DNA from: Azospirillum sp. TSH58 | GTDB lineage: Bacteria; Pseudomonadota; Alphaproteobacteria; Azospirillales; Azospirillaceae | NCBI RefSeq assembly: GCF_003119115.1 | Contig: NZ_CP022367.1 | Span: 1-64,000, forward strand | Direction of reading: 5' to 3' | Length of the DNA: 64,000 nt | In this document: positions 10,545-18,735 of the stretch, in pieces | Position numbering within the stretch: the stretch's first letter is position 1 | Layout of the letters: every line of letters starts with the position of its first letter | Made by a program: the position numbers and the translations under genes | The notes under the pieces: model-generated | What the model was told of the DNA's origin: nothing | The model's database searches: none | The model's input: the letters and a program-made list of their open reading frames with translations, nothing else

Positions 10545-10853
10545 ATGGCGACCACGGCGATCTTGACCGTCAATTACACGGACAACCAACTTGTTGCTTA
10601 TTTGAACGGCGCTCAGGTTTACAACAGAATCGGCGGCGGCGAAGCGGTCAACGAACAGGTGGTGCTGACCGGCAATCTCCAGGCCGGCGTGAATCAGCTT
10701 CTTCTGGTTTGCGTGAACTTCAATGGGCCGGCCCACTTCCAAGGATCGGTCACCATCGATGGCCGCTCGCAGGACTTCAATTTCGACACCCGCAAGGATG
10801 GTGCTCCGGAAGGTGTCGTTACGCAGTTCTATTACGAAATTGACAACAGCTGA
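10545..10853 (+). CDS. Orphan small beta-rich protein, unknown function
   Basis: This is a 102-residue protein, MATTAILTVNYTDNQLVAYL at the start and ending YYEIDNS. The start at 10545 is preferred over ATG 10530 because GGAGG (10532-10536) sits 8 nt upstream. There is no signal peptide, membrane segment or catalytic motif. Alternating hydrophobic and polar residues suggest an all-beta fold. The stretch LTGNLQAGVNQLLLVCVNFN, followed by GPAHFQGSVTIDG, recalls the edge strands of galactose-binding-like jelly rolls, but this is only an impression. It stands alone between ntrX and trkA behind an AT-rich upstream region unlike its neighbours, which points to acquisition or to strong local control. 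Confidence 0.75.
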   Translation: MATTAILTVNYTDNQLVAYLNGAQVYNRIGGGEAVNEQVVLTGNLQAGVNQLLLVCVNFNGPAHFQGSVTIDGRSQDFNFDTRKDGAPEGVVTQFYYEIDNS

Positions 10854-10857
10854 CCAC

Positions 10858-10876
10858 AACGCCGGCAAACGGCGTT
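10858..10876 (+). terminator. Hairpin after the orphan gene
   Basis: AACGCCG (10858-10864) and CGGCGTT (10870-10876) form a 7-bp stem with a GCAAA loop, 5 nt after the stop codon. CGTTATCC follows with few T residues. It is likely the transcript end of the orphan gene. Confidence 0.55.
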
Positions 10877-11063
10877 CGTTATCCGGTGAGTCCCGGGAGG
10901 AGGATGACGGTGACAAAGTCGATCCGTCACCCTCTTCCATGTCCACGCCTGAATGGCAGCCCGTATTTCCCTTCGCGAACATAGAGTTGGTGCGCCCTGC
11001 CGCGAGATGATAACGTCCTCGGCCTGAATGCCTGGAAAATGGGCTGGGAAGGGTGAGAAGGCC

Positions 11064-12440
11064 GTGAAGGTCATCGTTTGCGGAGCCGGGCAGGTCGGCT
11101 CGAACATCGCGCGCTATCTTGCGTCCGAGGGCAACAACGTCACGGTGATCGATCATTCGCCGGAACTCATCCAGCGGATCAGCGACACGCTCGACGTGCA
11201 GGCCATGGTCGGCCACGCGTCCCACCCCGACGTTCTGGAGGCGGCGGGGGCGGGCGAGACCGACATGATCATCGCGGTCACCCAGATCGACGAGATCAAC
11301 ATGGTCGCCTGCGAGGTCGCGCACGCCCTGTTCAAGGTGCCGACCAAGATCGCCCGCGTGCGCAACCAGAGCTATCTGAAGCCGATCTGGGCGGACCTGT
11401 TCAGCCGCGACCACATGCCGATCGACGTCATCATCTCGCCGGAGATCGCGGTGGCGCGCGCCATCGCCCGCCGGCTCCAGGTGCCGGGCGCCTTCGACAT
11501 GATCCCGCTGGCGGACGGCAAGGTCCGCGTCGTCGGCGTGCTGTGCACGGAAACCTGTCCGGTGCTGCACACGCCGCTGCGCCAGTTGACCGGCCTGTTC
11601 CCCGACCTGGGGCTCGAGGTGGTGGCGATCATCCGCAACGACCGCTCCTTCATTCCCGGCGGCGACGACCAGATGCTGCCCGGCGACGAGGTCTATTTCG
11701 CCTGCGACAACCGCCACCTGAACCGCGCCATGGCCGCCTTCGGCCACGAGGAGGTGGAGGCCCGCCGCATCATCATCCTGGGCGGCGGCAACATCGGGCT
11801 CTGTCTGGCGGAGGAGTTGGAGGCGAAGTACCCCCAGGTCACCGCCCGCATCATCGAGATGAACCGCAGCCGCGCCCAGTTCGTGGCGCAGCGCCTGTCG
11901 CGCACGATGGTGCTGCACGGCGACGGGCTGGACCCGGAAATCCTGGAGGAGGCCAACGTCCGGGCCACCGAGACGGTGGTCGCCGTGACCAACGACGACG
12001 AGGGCAACATCCTGTCCTCGCTGCTCGCCAAGCGGCACGGCGCGAAGCGCGCCATCACGCTGATCAACAAGGCGTCCTACACCTCGCTGGTGTCGCCGCT
12101 GGGGATCGACGCGGTGGTCAGCCCGCGCGCCATCACCGTGTCGAACATCCTCCAGCACGTCCGGCGCGGCCGCATCCGCGCGGTGCACAGCCTGCGCGAC
12201 GGCTTCGCCGAGGTCATCGAGGCGGAGGCGCTGGAGACCTCCGCGGTGGTGAACACCCCGCTGCGCGAGGTGAAGCTGCCCTCCGGAGTCATCGTCGGGG
12301 CGATCGTGCGCGGCGACGAGGTCATCATCCCGCGCCCCGCCACGGTGATCCGCCCGAAGGACCGTGTCATCATCCTCGCCACCGCGGGGCAGGTGAAAAA
12401 GGTGGAGAAGATGTTCGCCGTCCGGCTTGAATTCTTCTGA
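11064..12440 (+). CDS. trkA: Trk-type potassium uptake regulatory protein TrkA
   Basis: TrkA is the cytoplasmic NAD(H)-binding regulatory subunit of Trk/Ktr potassium channels, 458 residues. Two tandem RCK modules are visible. The first begins MKVIVCGAGQVGSNIARYLA (Rossmann GxGxxG). The second begins RIIILGGGNIGLCLAEELE (about residue 233). Each is followed by a TrkA-C domain (for example VVNTPLREVKLPSGVIVGAI). The GTG at 11064 is chosen because it places the Rossmann strand at the N-terminus and has GAGAAGG upstream. Genomes of this group often carry trkA directly after ntrYX. The membrane subunit TrkH is not in the window. Confidence 0.95.
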   Translation: MKVIVCGAGQVGSNIARYLASEGNNVTVIDHSPELIQRISDTLDVQAMVGHASHPDVLEAAGAGETDMIIAVTQIDEINMVACEVAHALFKVPTKIARVRNQSYLKPIWADLFSRDHMPIDVIISPEIAVARAIARRLQVPGAFDMIPLADGKVRVVGVLCTETCPVLHTPLRQLTGLFPDLGLEVVAIIRNDRSFIPGGDDQMLPGDEVYFACDNRHLNRAMAAFGHEEVEARRIIILGGGNIGLCLAEELEAKYPQVTARIIEMNRSRAQFVAQRLSRTMVLHGDGLDPEILEEANVRATETVVAVTNDDEGNILSSLLAKRHGAKRAITLINKASYTSLVSPLGIDAVVSPRAITVSNILQHVRRGRIRAVHSLRDGFAEVIEAEALETSAVVNTPLREVKLPSGVIVGAIVRGDEVIIPRPATVIRPKDRVIILATAGQVKKVEKMFAVRLEFF

Positions 12441-12482
12441 TCGCCTCCCGTATCGTTTTCGGCACCAACAAAAAGAACCTCC

Positions 12483-13346
12483 ATGGCTCGATGGGCATAC
12501 GTCAACGGCCGTTACCTGCCGCATCGGCAGGCGGCGGTCCATGTGGAAGACCGCGGTTTCCAGTTCGCCGACGGCGTCTATGAGGTGGTGACCCTCCTCG
12601 ACGGGCGCTTCGCGGATCTGGACGGCCATATGGAGCGTCTGGGCCGCAGCCTGTCGGAGCTGCGCATGGACTGGCCGGCGGCACCGCGCGTCGTCACTAT
12701 GGTCGCCCGCGAGCTGGTGCGGCGGAACGGCGTCCGCAACGGCTCGCTCTACATCCAGGTCACCCGCGGCATCGCCCCGCGCGACTTCAAGTTCCCGGCG
12801 AACATCCCGGCCACGCTGGTGATGACCGTCAAGCGGGTCACCGCCTTCGCCAAGCCGGAGCAGCTCGAGAATGGCGTGGCCGTCGTCACGGTGCCCGACA
12901 TCCGTTGGGGCCGGTGCGACATCAAGACGGTCGGTCTGCTCGCTCCCGTGCTGGCGAAGCAGCAGGCCGCCGAATCGGGCGCTTACGAGGCATGGCTGAT
13001 AGACCCGGACGGCACGGTGACGGAGGGTTCCTCCTCCAACGCCTGGATCGTCACGCAGGACGGCGTGCTGGTGACCCGCGCCCCGTCGCAGAAGATCCTG
13101 AACGGCATCACCCGCCAGTCGCTCCTGCGGTTGGCCGGGGAGCGCGGCATCCCGGTGGAGGAGCGCAGCTTCACGGTGGAGGAGGCGCTCGCCGCCCGCG
13201 AGGCGTTCGTGTCCTCCGCCGGCACCTTCGCGCTGCCGGTGACCCGCGTCGACGGCAAGCCGGTGGGCGAGGGCAGGCCGGGGCCGGTCACCCGGACGCT
13301 GCGGCAGGCCTATCTGGACTACGTGGCCGGAGGGGTGCCGTCATGA
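12483..13346 (+). CDS. dat: D-amino-acid transaminase (PLP class IV)
   Basis: This 287-residue fold-type IV PLP enzyme interconverts D-alanine and other D-amino acids with 2-oxo acids, supplying D-glutamate for cell wall or D-amino-acid catabolism. Family marks are EDRGFQFADGVYEV near residue 20, the PLP lysine in IRWGRCDIKTVGLL, and the phosphate-binding loop TEGSSSNAWIV. RCDIK favours D-amino-acid transaminase over branched-chain aminotransferase (IlvE) or aminodeoxychorismate lyase. It follows trkA by 42 nt and its stop overlaps the HAD gene start. Confidence 0.9.
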   Translation: MARWAYVNGRYLPHRQAAVHVEDRGFQFADGVYEVVTLLDGRFADLDGHMERLGRSLSELRMDWPAAPRVVTMVARELVRRNGVRNGSLYIQVTRGIAPRDFKFPANIPATLVMTVKRVTAFAKPEQLENGVAVVTVPDIRWGRCDIKTVGLLAPVLAKQQAAESGAYEAWLIDPDGTVTEGSSSNAWIVTQDGVLVTRAPSQKILNGITRQSLLRLAGERGIPVEERSFTVEEALAAREAFVSSAGTFALPVTRVDGKPVGEGRPGPVTRTLRQAYLDYVAGGVPS

Positions 13347-14041
13347 GCGACGCCGCCGCCGTCATCGACCGCCTGCCCATGCTGCCGCGCGCCGTCCTTT
13401 ACGACTGGGACAACACGCTGGTGGACAATTGGGGCACCGTGCGCGCCGCTCTGAACCACGCGCTGGTGACCTTCGGCCATCCGGCCTGGACGGAGGAGGA
13501 GGCGCGGGAGCGCATCAAGCAGTCGCTGCGCGACAGCTTCCCGCGAATCTTCGGCGAGCGCTGGACCGACGCGCGCGACCTCTTCTACGCCTATTTCGAG
13601 GCCCATCACCTGGAGCATCTCCGGCCCCTGCCGGGCGCGGAATCCCTGCTGCGCGGCTTCGCCGAGCGCGGAATCTACCAGGCGGTGGTCTCCAACAAGA
13701 CCGGCCGCTTCCTGCGGGCGGAAGCCGACGCGCTGGGCTGGACCGGCTATTTCGGACGTCTGGTCGGCGCCCAGGACGCCGAATTCGACAAGCCGCACGG
13801 CGCGCCGGTGCTGATGGCGCTGGAACCTGCGAACATTCCGCCCGGCCCGGACGTCTGGTTCGTGGGGGACGCCGACATCGACATGGAATGTGCCCATGGC
13901 GCGGGAATGGTCCCGGTGCTAATAGGGGCGGGCGAGGGCAGCGGCTTCAGCCGCTTCCCTCCGGCCCACCGGTACGACACGTGCCATGCATTGTGCGGGT
14001 TGGTGGGCAGCGGTGGTGACACCATATCGGATGACCAGTAG
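13343..14041 (+). CDS. HAD-superfamily phosphatase (phosphoglycolate-phosphatase-like)
   Basis: This is a 232-residue haloacid-dehalogenase-type hydrolase. Motif I is VLYDWDNTLVDNW (first Asp the nucleophile), motif II VVSNKTG, motif III Lys in FDKPHGAP, and motif IV WFVGDADIDMECA. A helical cap lies between motifs I and II, as in Gph-type phosphatases. The second Asp of DxD is present (DWDNT), so phosphatase activity is likely, but the substrate cannot be read from sequence. The ATGA overlap with the dat stop suggests co-translation. The C-terminal tail after about residue 210 is polar and not conserved in type. Confidence 0.88.
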   Translation: MSDAAAVIDRLPMLPRAVLYDWDNTLVDNWGTVRAALNHALVTFGHPAWTEEEARERIKQSLRDSFPRIFGERWTDARDLFYAYFEAHHLEHLRPLPGAESLLRGFAERGIYQAVVSNKTGRFLRAEADALGWTGYFGRLVGAQDAEFDKPHGAPVLMALEPANIPPGPDVWFVGDADIDMECAHGAGMVPVLIGAGEGSGFSRFPPAHRYDTCHALCGLVGSGGDTISDDQ

Positions 14042-14136
14042 TCGAGACGGTTGCGACCAACCATGACCTTATCGCTGCAGGGGGCGGGCTTCTAACAAGG
14101 GGCCCCAAAAAACACTGAAGAAGGGGGCGACATAAA

Positions 14137-14385
14137 ATGTCTGAAAAAAGCCAAAATGTGCAGGACGTGTTCCTCAACCACGTCCGCAAGAACAAGACTC
14201 CCGTGACCGTGTTCCTCGTGAACGGTGTTAAACTTCAGGGAATCATCACCTGGTTCGACAACTTCTCGGTGCTGCTGCGGCGCGACGCGCATTCGCAGCT
14301 CGTCTACAAGCACGCCATCTCCACCGTGATGCCCGCGCATCCGATTCAACTTTTCGAGCCGCCCAAGGAAGGTGAAAACGTCTGA
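14137..14385 (+). CDS. hfq: RNA chaperone Hfq
   Basis: Hfq is an 82-residue Sm-like protein forming a hexamer that pairs small RNAs with mRNAs. Sm1 reads VTVFLVNGVKLQGIITWFD and Sm2 reads YKHAISTVMP. The N-terminus SEKSQNVQDVFLNHVRKNK holds the usual Q of the proximal face. Both A-rich and U-rich binding faces look intact. It is followed by hflX, overlapping by 14 nt, as in most proteobacteria. The alphaproteobacterial short C-tail (PPKEGENV) is present. A GGGGGCG precedes the ATG. Confidence 0.98.
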   Translation: MSEKSQNVQDVFLNHVRKNKTPVTVFLVNGVKLQGIITWFDNFSVLLRRDAHSQLVYKHAISTVMPAHPIQLFEPPKEGENV

Positions 14386-15697
14386 TCTTCCGACCAATGG
14401 CAACGGCCGGACGCCTGATGCCTCCGGCCGCGCCATCGTGGTCCACCCCGTCCTCCGCAATGAGGCGGACGGGGTCCTGCGCCATCCCGAATCCTGCCTG
14501 GACGAGGCGGTGGGCCTTGCCCGCGCCATCGATCTGGAGGTCGTGCACGCCGAATGCGCGCGGGTGAACCGCCCGCAGCCCTCGATCCTTCTCGGGTCGG
14601 GGACGGTGGAGCATTTCGCCCAGATCGTGGAGGAGACGGAGGCGTCCCTCGTCATCCTCGACCACGCGCTGTCGCCGGTGCAGCAGCGCAATCTGGAAAA
14701 GGCCCTGAAGGTCAAGGTCATCGACCGGACCGGTCTGATCCTGGAGATCTTCGGTGCCCGCGCCCGCACGCGCGAAGGCATGCTCCAGGTCGAGCTGGCC
14801 GCCCTGACCTACCAGAAATCGCGCCTCGTCCGTTCCTGGACCCACCTGGAACGCCAGCGTGGCGGCTTCGGCTTCCTCGGCGGTCCCGGCGAATCCCAGC
14901 TTGAGATGGACCGCCGGCTGATCGGCGACCGCATCGTCAAGATCAAGAAGGAGCTGGAGGAGGTCCGCCGCACCCGCGGCCTGCACCGCAAGGCCCGCGC
15001 CAAGGTGCCGTACCCCGTGGTGGCGCTGGTCGGCTACACCAACGCCGGCAAGTCCACCCTGTTCAACCGGCTGGCCAACGCCGACGTCTTCGCCAAGGAC
15101 CTGCTGTTCGCCACGCTGGATCCGACGATGCGTCAGGTGACCCTGCCGTCGGGGCGCAAGGTGATCCTGTCGGACACGGTGGGCTTCATCTCCGACCTGC
15201 CGCACGGCCTCGTCGCCGCCTTCCGCGCCACGCTGGAGGAGGTCGACGCCGCCGACATTATCCTGCATGTCCGTGATGTGTCCCATCAGGACAGCGAGGC
15301 CCAGAAGGCCGACGTGCACGAGGTCATGAGCGACATGGGCATCGACCCGGACGCCGACGACCGCGTCATCGAGGTGCTCAACAAGATCGACGCGCTGGAC
15401 GAGGAGTCCCGCGAGGCGATCCTGGCCCAGACGGCCCGCAACCCGCGCGCCGTCGCGGTGTCCGCCCTGTCGGGGGCGGGGATCGCCGATCTGGACCGGC
15501 TGCTCGACCAGCGGATGAACGCCCACCGCCATGTGGTGGACCTCTCCGTCGAGTTGGGGGACGGGGCGGCGCTCGCGTGGCTCTATGCAAAAGGTGAAGT
15601 GCTGGAGCGGCGGGACGACGAGGTCCAGGCCCACATCCAGGTGGCCATCGACCCGGCGGATCTGGCCCGTTTCGAGAAGCGGTTCGTGCACGGCTGA
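14372..15697 (+). CDS. hflX: Ribosome-associated GTPase HflX
   Basis: HflX is a 441-residue GTPase that binds 50S and 70S ribosomes and rescues stalled ribosomes under stress. An N-terminal HflX domain (LLGSGTVEHFAQIVEE; LERQRGGFGFLGGPGESQ) precedes the G domain: G1 GYTNAGKST, G2/G3 FATLDPTMR and DTVGFISDLPH, G4 NKID, G5 SALSGAG. The GTG start lies inside the end of hfq (GGTGAAAACGTCTGA), giving a 14-nt overlap and coupled translation. The ribosome-binding site would be AAGGAAG in the hfq coding sequence. Confidence 0.97.
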   Translation: MKTSDLPTNGNGRTPDASGRAIVVHPVLRNEADGVLRHPESCLDEAVGLARAIDLEVVHAECARVNRPQPSILLGSGTVEHFAQIVEETEASLVILDHALSPVQQRNLEKALKVKVIDRTGLILEIFGARARTREGMLQVELAALTYQKSRLVRSWTHLERQRGGFGFLGGPGESQLEMDRRLIGDRIVKIKKELEEVRRTRGLHRKARAKVPYPVVALVGYTNAGKSTLFNRLANADVFAKDLLFATLDPTMRQVTLPSGRKVILSDTVGFISDLPHGLVAAFRATLEEVDAADIILHVRDVSHQDSEAQKADVHEVMSDMGIDPDADDRVIEVLNKIDALDEESREAILAQTARNPRAVAVSALSGAGIADLDRLLDQRMNAHRHVVDLSVELGDGAALAWLYAKGEVLERRDDEVQAHIQVAIDPADLARFEKRFVHG

Positions 15698-15717
15698 TCT
15701 TTCGCCATAAAGGGACC

Positions 15718-15764
15718 GGGCGCGTCATAATTCGTTCGTGCACGTGCGACGACATGACGCGCCC
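15718..15764 (+). terminator. Long hairpin after hflX
   Basis: GGGCGCGTCAT (15718-15728) and ATGACGCGCCC (15754-15764) form a perfect 11-bp inverted repeat starting 20 nt after the hflX stop. The 25-nt interior contains CGTGCACG and further complementary TCG/CGA bases. No T run follows, so it could be a rho-dependent or mRNA-stabilising end rather than a standard intrinsic terminator. Confidence 0.5.
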
Positions 15765-15869
15765 GATTTCAGACCCGGCCTACGACGTCCGAGGTGTAGC
15801 CTTTTCCCAACGCGCCCCCGATATTTGAGCCGGGGAGCCGATGGGTTATCCCCGGGAGGAGGCCCGCCT

Positions 15870-16154
15870 ATGCGTTTGCAGACCGATCCAACACACTTTT
15901 CGATCACCGCCTTCCTGGCCGATCAGGTGACTCTGGTCGCCCGGCAGGAGCAGTTGTCGCCCGGTGCCGCGGTGCTGCGCATCCAGGAACTGTCGCGCGA
16001 CACCGCCGGCCGCGCCCGTCTTCTGGAAATCATCAGTGACGCCTGGCGCAAGGAAACCAACCCGACCGAAAGCAGCAAGATCGCCGCCTTGCGGTCCGAA
16101 CTTGCTGCCTGGGCGCTGCACGTCACGCCCAGCGACAGCCTGCCGCGCTCCTGA
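15870..16154 (+). CDS. Conserved-looking small protein, unknown function
   Basis: This is a 94-residue soluble protein starting MRLQTDPTHFSITAFLADQV and ending PSDSLPRS. The ATG at 15870 has GGGAGGAGG 6-14 nt upstream, which decides it over upstream in-frame starts. It is mostly helical by composition, with no signal peptide and no recognisable motif. It sits alone between hflX and an exported proline-rich protein. No function is proposed. Confidence 0.6.
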   Translation: MRLQTDPTHFSITAFLADQVTLVARQEQLSPGAAVLRIQELSRDTAGRARLLEIISDAWRKETNPTESSKIAALRSELAAWALHVTPSDSLPRS

Positions 16155-16217
16155 CGGAGCGGGGAGGGTGCCGGGACAGGGATTTGTCCGTGGCTATGCG
16201 GCGGGCGGGGCGCCATA

Positions 16218-16787
16218 ATGGGTGCACGGCCCGCTTCTTTTTTCGTCCGGATTCCCTTGCCCGTTCCGCTCGTTCTTCTGCCCTTGGCGCTTTTGGCCTT
16301 TGTGGGCCCCGCTGCCGCCGCCGAGCGGGTGCTGCCGCCGGGATTCGTCGAAGAACCGCCGGTCGCGCCGGAAGATCCCTTGCCGCCGGAGCCCGCGGCG
16401 TTTCCGCCCGCCCCGTTCAGCCCGCTGGTCGTGGCGCCGGACCCGAAGGAATTGCTGAAGGCCTGCAAGGAAGCCACCTTCACCGACTGTTTCCGCCTGT
16501 GGCGTCCGCCCCCACCGCCGCCCAAGGAGGAGATGCGGGAAGCGCGCGACGTGCCGCAATCCCCGCCCGATCCGAACGCGCCGCGCAAGCCGCCGGAACC
16601 CGGCCCGCTGACCGGCACGCCGCCCGCCCCGAACCCCGCGGCCGATCAGGCCACCTATGACGCGCTGGTCAAAGCGTTGAAAGACAGCGGCTTGGACGGC
16701 AAAGTCATGCTGCCGGAACCGCCGAAGGATGGCGGAACGGTCCTGAGACTCGACCCCCGATCCAACAAAGCGGCACCGAAACCGTGA
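16218..16787 (+). CDS. Exported proline-rich protein, unknown function
   Basis: This is a 189-residue protein. Residues 1-34 look like a Sec signal peptide (hydrophobic core LVLLPLALLAFVGP, cleavage near AAAAE). The mature part is about one quarter proline, with runs such as WRPPPPPPKEE and EPPVAPEDPLPPEP, and two cysteines (LKACKEATFTDCFRLW) that could form a disulfide. It resembles periplasmic spacer proteins in composition only. Its last 4 nt overlap the next gene's GTG, so the two are probably co-expressed. Confidence 0.65.
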   Translation: MGARPASFFVRIPLPVPLVLLPLALLAFVGPAAAAERVLPPGFVEEPPVAPEDPLPPEPAAFPPAPFSPLVVAPDPKELLKACKEATFTDCFRLWRPPPPPPKEEMREARDVPQSPPDPNAPRKPPEPGPLTGTPPAPNPAADQATYDALVKALKDSGLDGKVMLPEPPKDGGTVLRLDPRSNKAAPKP

Positions 16788-17596
16788 CGAATTTTCCGAT
16801 TCCCGACGTCGACCGCGTCTCCGCGATCATCCGCGAGGTCGCGGAGAGCGAGATCCTTCCCTATTTCCGCGATCTGGCGAACGCCGGCATCCGCGAGAAG
16901 ACCGGGCCCGCGGATCTCGTGACCCTGGCCGACGAGGCGGGCGAACGCGCCCTGACGCCGCGCCTGCTGGACCTGCTTCCCGGCAGCACGGTGGTGGGCG
17001 AGGAGGCCGTCTCCGAGGACAAGTCCCTGCTCGACCGCATCCACGGCGACGCGCCGGTCTGGATCATCGACCCGATCGACGGCACCCTGAACTTCGCGAA
17101 CGGGCGTCCGCTGTTCGCGGTGATCATCGCACTGGCCTGCCGCGGCGAGACGGTGGCCGGCTGGATCTACGACCCGTGCGACGGGCGCATCGCCACGGCG
17201 GTGAAAGGGCAGGGCGCCCACCTGAACGGCAAGCGCGTCACGGTCGCACCGGCGGTTCCCCTGCCCGAGATGACCGGAGCCCTGTCGACGCGCTTCTGCG
17301 CCGAGGATCTGGGGCGCCAACTGGACGAGCGCGGCCGCTCCCTCGGCCCGCGCGTCTGCCTGTCCAGCGCCGCGCAGGAGTATCTGCGCCTGCTCGACGG
17401 TCGGGCGCATTTCTCGATGTACCATCGCCTGATGCCCTGGGATCACGCGGCGGGCGTCCTGCTCCACGCGGAGGCCGGCGGCTACAGCGCGCTGTTCGAC
17501 GGCTCGCCCTATCGTCCGACCGTCCTCAACGGTGGGGTGATGCTGACCCCCGACCGTGCGAGTTGGGAAGCGATGCACCGGCATCTGTTCGGTTAA
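16784..17596 (+). CDS. Inositol monophosphatase family protein
   Basis: This is a 270-residue Mg2+-dependent phosphatase of the IMPase/SuhB/CysQ/HisN superfamily. Metal-site motifs: TLADEAGERAL, VVGEEAV (Glu-Glu), WIIDPIDGTLNFANG (DPIDGT) and the C-terminal WDHAAGVLLHAEAGG. All metal ligands are present, so an active enzyme is expected. The substrate (myo-inositol phosphate, histidinol phosphate or PAP) cannot be chosen. The GTG start overlaps the preceding gene by 4 nt (GTGA). Confidence 0.9.
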   Translation: MTNFPIPDVDRVSAIIREVAESEILPYFRDLANAGIREKTGPADLVTLADEAGERALTPRLLDLLPGSTVVGEEAVSEDKSLLDRIHGDAPVWIIDPIDGTLNFANGRPLFAVIIALACRGETVAGWIYDPCDGRIATAVKGQGAHLNGKRVTVAPAVPLPEMTGALSTRFCAEDLGRQLDERGRSLGPRVCLSSAAQEYLRLLDGRAHFSMYHRLMPWDHAAGVLLHAEAGGYSALFDGSPYRPTVLNGGVMLTPDRASWEAMHRHLFG

Positions 17597-17729
17597 GGCG
17601 GGGACGAGCCGGACTACCGCACACGTCCGTCGCCGGGGACCGGATTCGGTGGGAACTCTGCGGGCACGGCGGCCTTATAGTGCCTGGATGCCGGAAACGG
17701 CCGCCGTGAGCCTTGCGGAGCGCCCGATC

Positions 17730-18074
17730 ATGAAGGCCATTGTCCTGAAGCGTGTGCTGTTGGTGGCGTCATTGCTGGCGCCCACGGCCTGCGCGGAGCG
17801 GATCGCCGAGTGCCAGCCCTCAGGCGGGACGGCGTTGGCGGCCGGATCGGCGCGATGTTCCACCGACGCGGACACCCCGGACCTCGCGCAGGATCATGAA
17901 GTGGTTCGCGCCATGGACCCCGAACCCGTCCTCAGCGTGGCGCCGCCGCAACGCCGGAAGGCGCGGCCGGTCACCCACGCCGGGTCGGCTTCCGCGCCTG
18001 GTCCGCAGTCCGCGCAAGGTTTGCCGGCACCGGTCGAGGCTTTGGCGGTTGGCCCGACGACGCCCACCGATTGA
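17730..18074 (+). CDS. Small exported or lipid-anchored protein, unknown function
   Basis: This is a 114-residue protein with an N-terminal signal-like segment MKAIVLKRVLLVASLLAPTA followed by Cys. TAC could be a poor lipobox, or the signal may be cleaved after ACA. The rest is low complexity, rich in Pro, Ala and Ser, with three more Cys residues early. The ATG at 17730 is preferred over 17688 because it gives the usual Lys-Arg N-region. It ends where the next reading frame begins. Confidence 0.5.
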   Translation: MKAIVLKRVLLVASLLAPTACAERIAECQPSGGTALAAGSARCSTDADTPDLAQDHEVVRAMDPEPVLSVAPPQRRKARPVTHAGSASAPGPQSAQGLPAPVEALAVGPTTPTD

Positions 18075-18085
18075 GCTTTTCCCCC

Positions 18086-18562
18086 ATGGAACCCGCCATC
18101 ACCGAAGCCTGTTGGGACCGGTGCAACAACGGCGGATATCCCATGCAGACGGCCAACATCCACGATCCTCGGAGCATCGAAAGCGTCTATCCACGAAGCG
18201 CCTTCGACAACGATGCGCGGCAGAACGCGCGGGACAAGGAGGCGGTGGAACACGGGGTGATGATCCTTTCGATGCCGGACGCCGACGGGAACTTCTCGCT
18301 GACGCGGTCGCAGCGCCATGTCGGTGAACCGGGTGCCGCCACCCATTCGATTTTCCTGGCGCCGACATTGGACAGTTCCGAGTATGGAGCGCTCCTTCCA
18401 AGCGACACCGACTATGGTGGGCCGGTCGAGGCGGCCAAGGTTCCCAAGACCCCCGGCGATCCGTACGGCTCCTTCGTGGACTCGCTGATTCAGGCCGCCC
18501 GCGGCGCGGATTTCCCGCCGCCGCCACCCGCCGAGAGCCTGAAGGGGTTTCGCGGCGGCTGA
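18086..18562 (+). CDS. Hypothetical protein, unknown function
   Basis: This is about 158 residues from the ATG at 18086. A TTG at 18071 overlapping the preceding stop, or the ATG at 18143, are also possible starts, and no good ribosome-binding site decides. The protein is polar and soluble, with a proline-rich C-terminal stretch (FPPPPPAESLKGFRGG). No family is recognised. Its closeness to the preceding small exported protein suggests a two-gene unit. Confidence 0.45.
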   Translation: MEPAITEACWDRCNNGGYPMQTANIHDPRSIESVYPRSAFDNDARQNARDKEAVEHGVMILSMPDADGNFSLTRSQRHVGEPGAATHSIFLAPTLDSSEYGALLPSDTDYGGPVEAAKVPKTPGDPYGSFVDSLIQAARGADFPPPPPAESLKGFRGG

Positions 18563-18576
18563 GAGGCCGGTGACCA

Positions 18577-18620
18577 GGGGACAACCGACGGTCCCCCTCC
18601 TCCTCCCTTGTCTTATTTTC
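18577..18620 (+). terminator. Probable terminator before mazG
   Basis: GGGGAC (18577-18582) pairs with GTCCCC (18591-18596) around an 8-nt loop. A pyrimidine-rich CTCCTCCTCCCTTGTCTTAT tract follows. It lies 14 nt after the preceding stop. Confidence 0.45.
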
Positions 18621-18735
18621 CATAATCTAGCTTATATGATTTTTATGAACCGGCAGGGGTGTTTCCTTTTCTCGCTGTGACGGGTCGGCTAAGGTCGCCT
18701 TCCCGTCCCATCCCGCTGCCGAAGAAGACCCTCCC

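Noticed and set aside
10904..10984. A 26-codon frame after GGGAGGAGG (ATGACGGTGACAAAG...)
   Set aside because: The ribosome-binding bases are too close to the ATG and the peptide has no notable feature.
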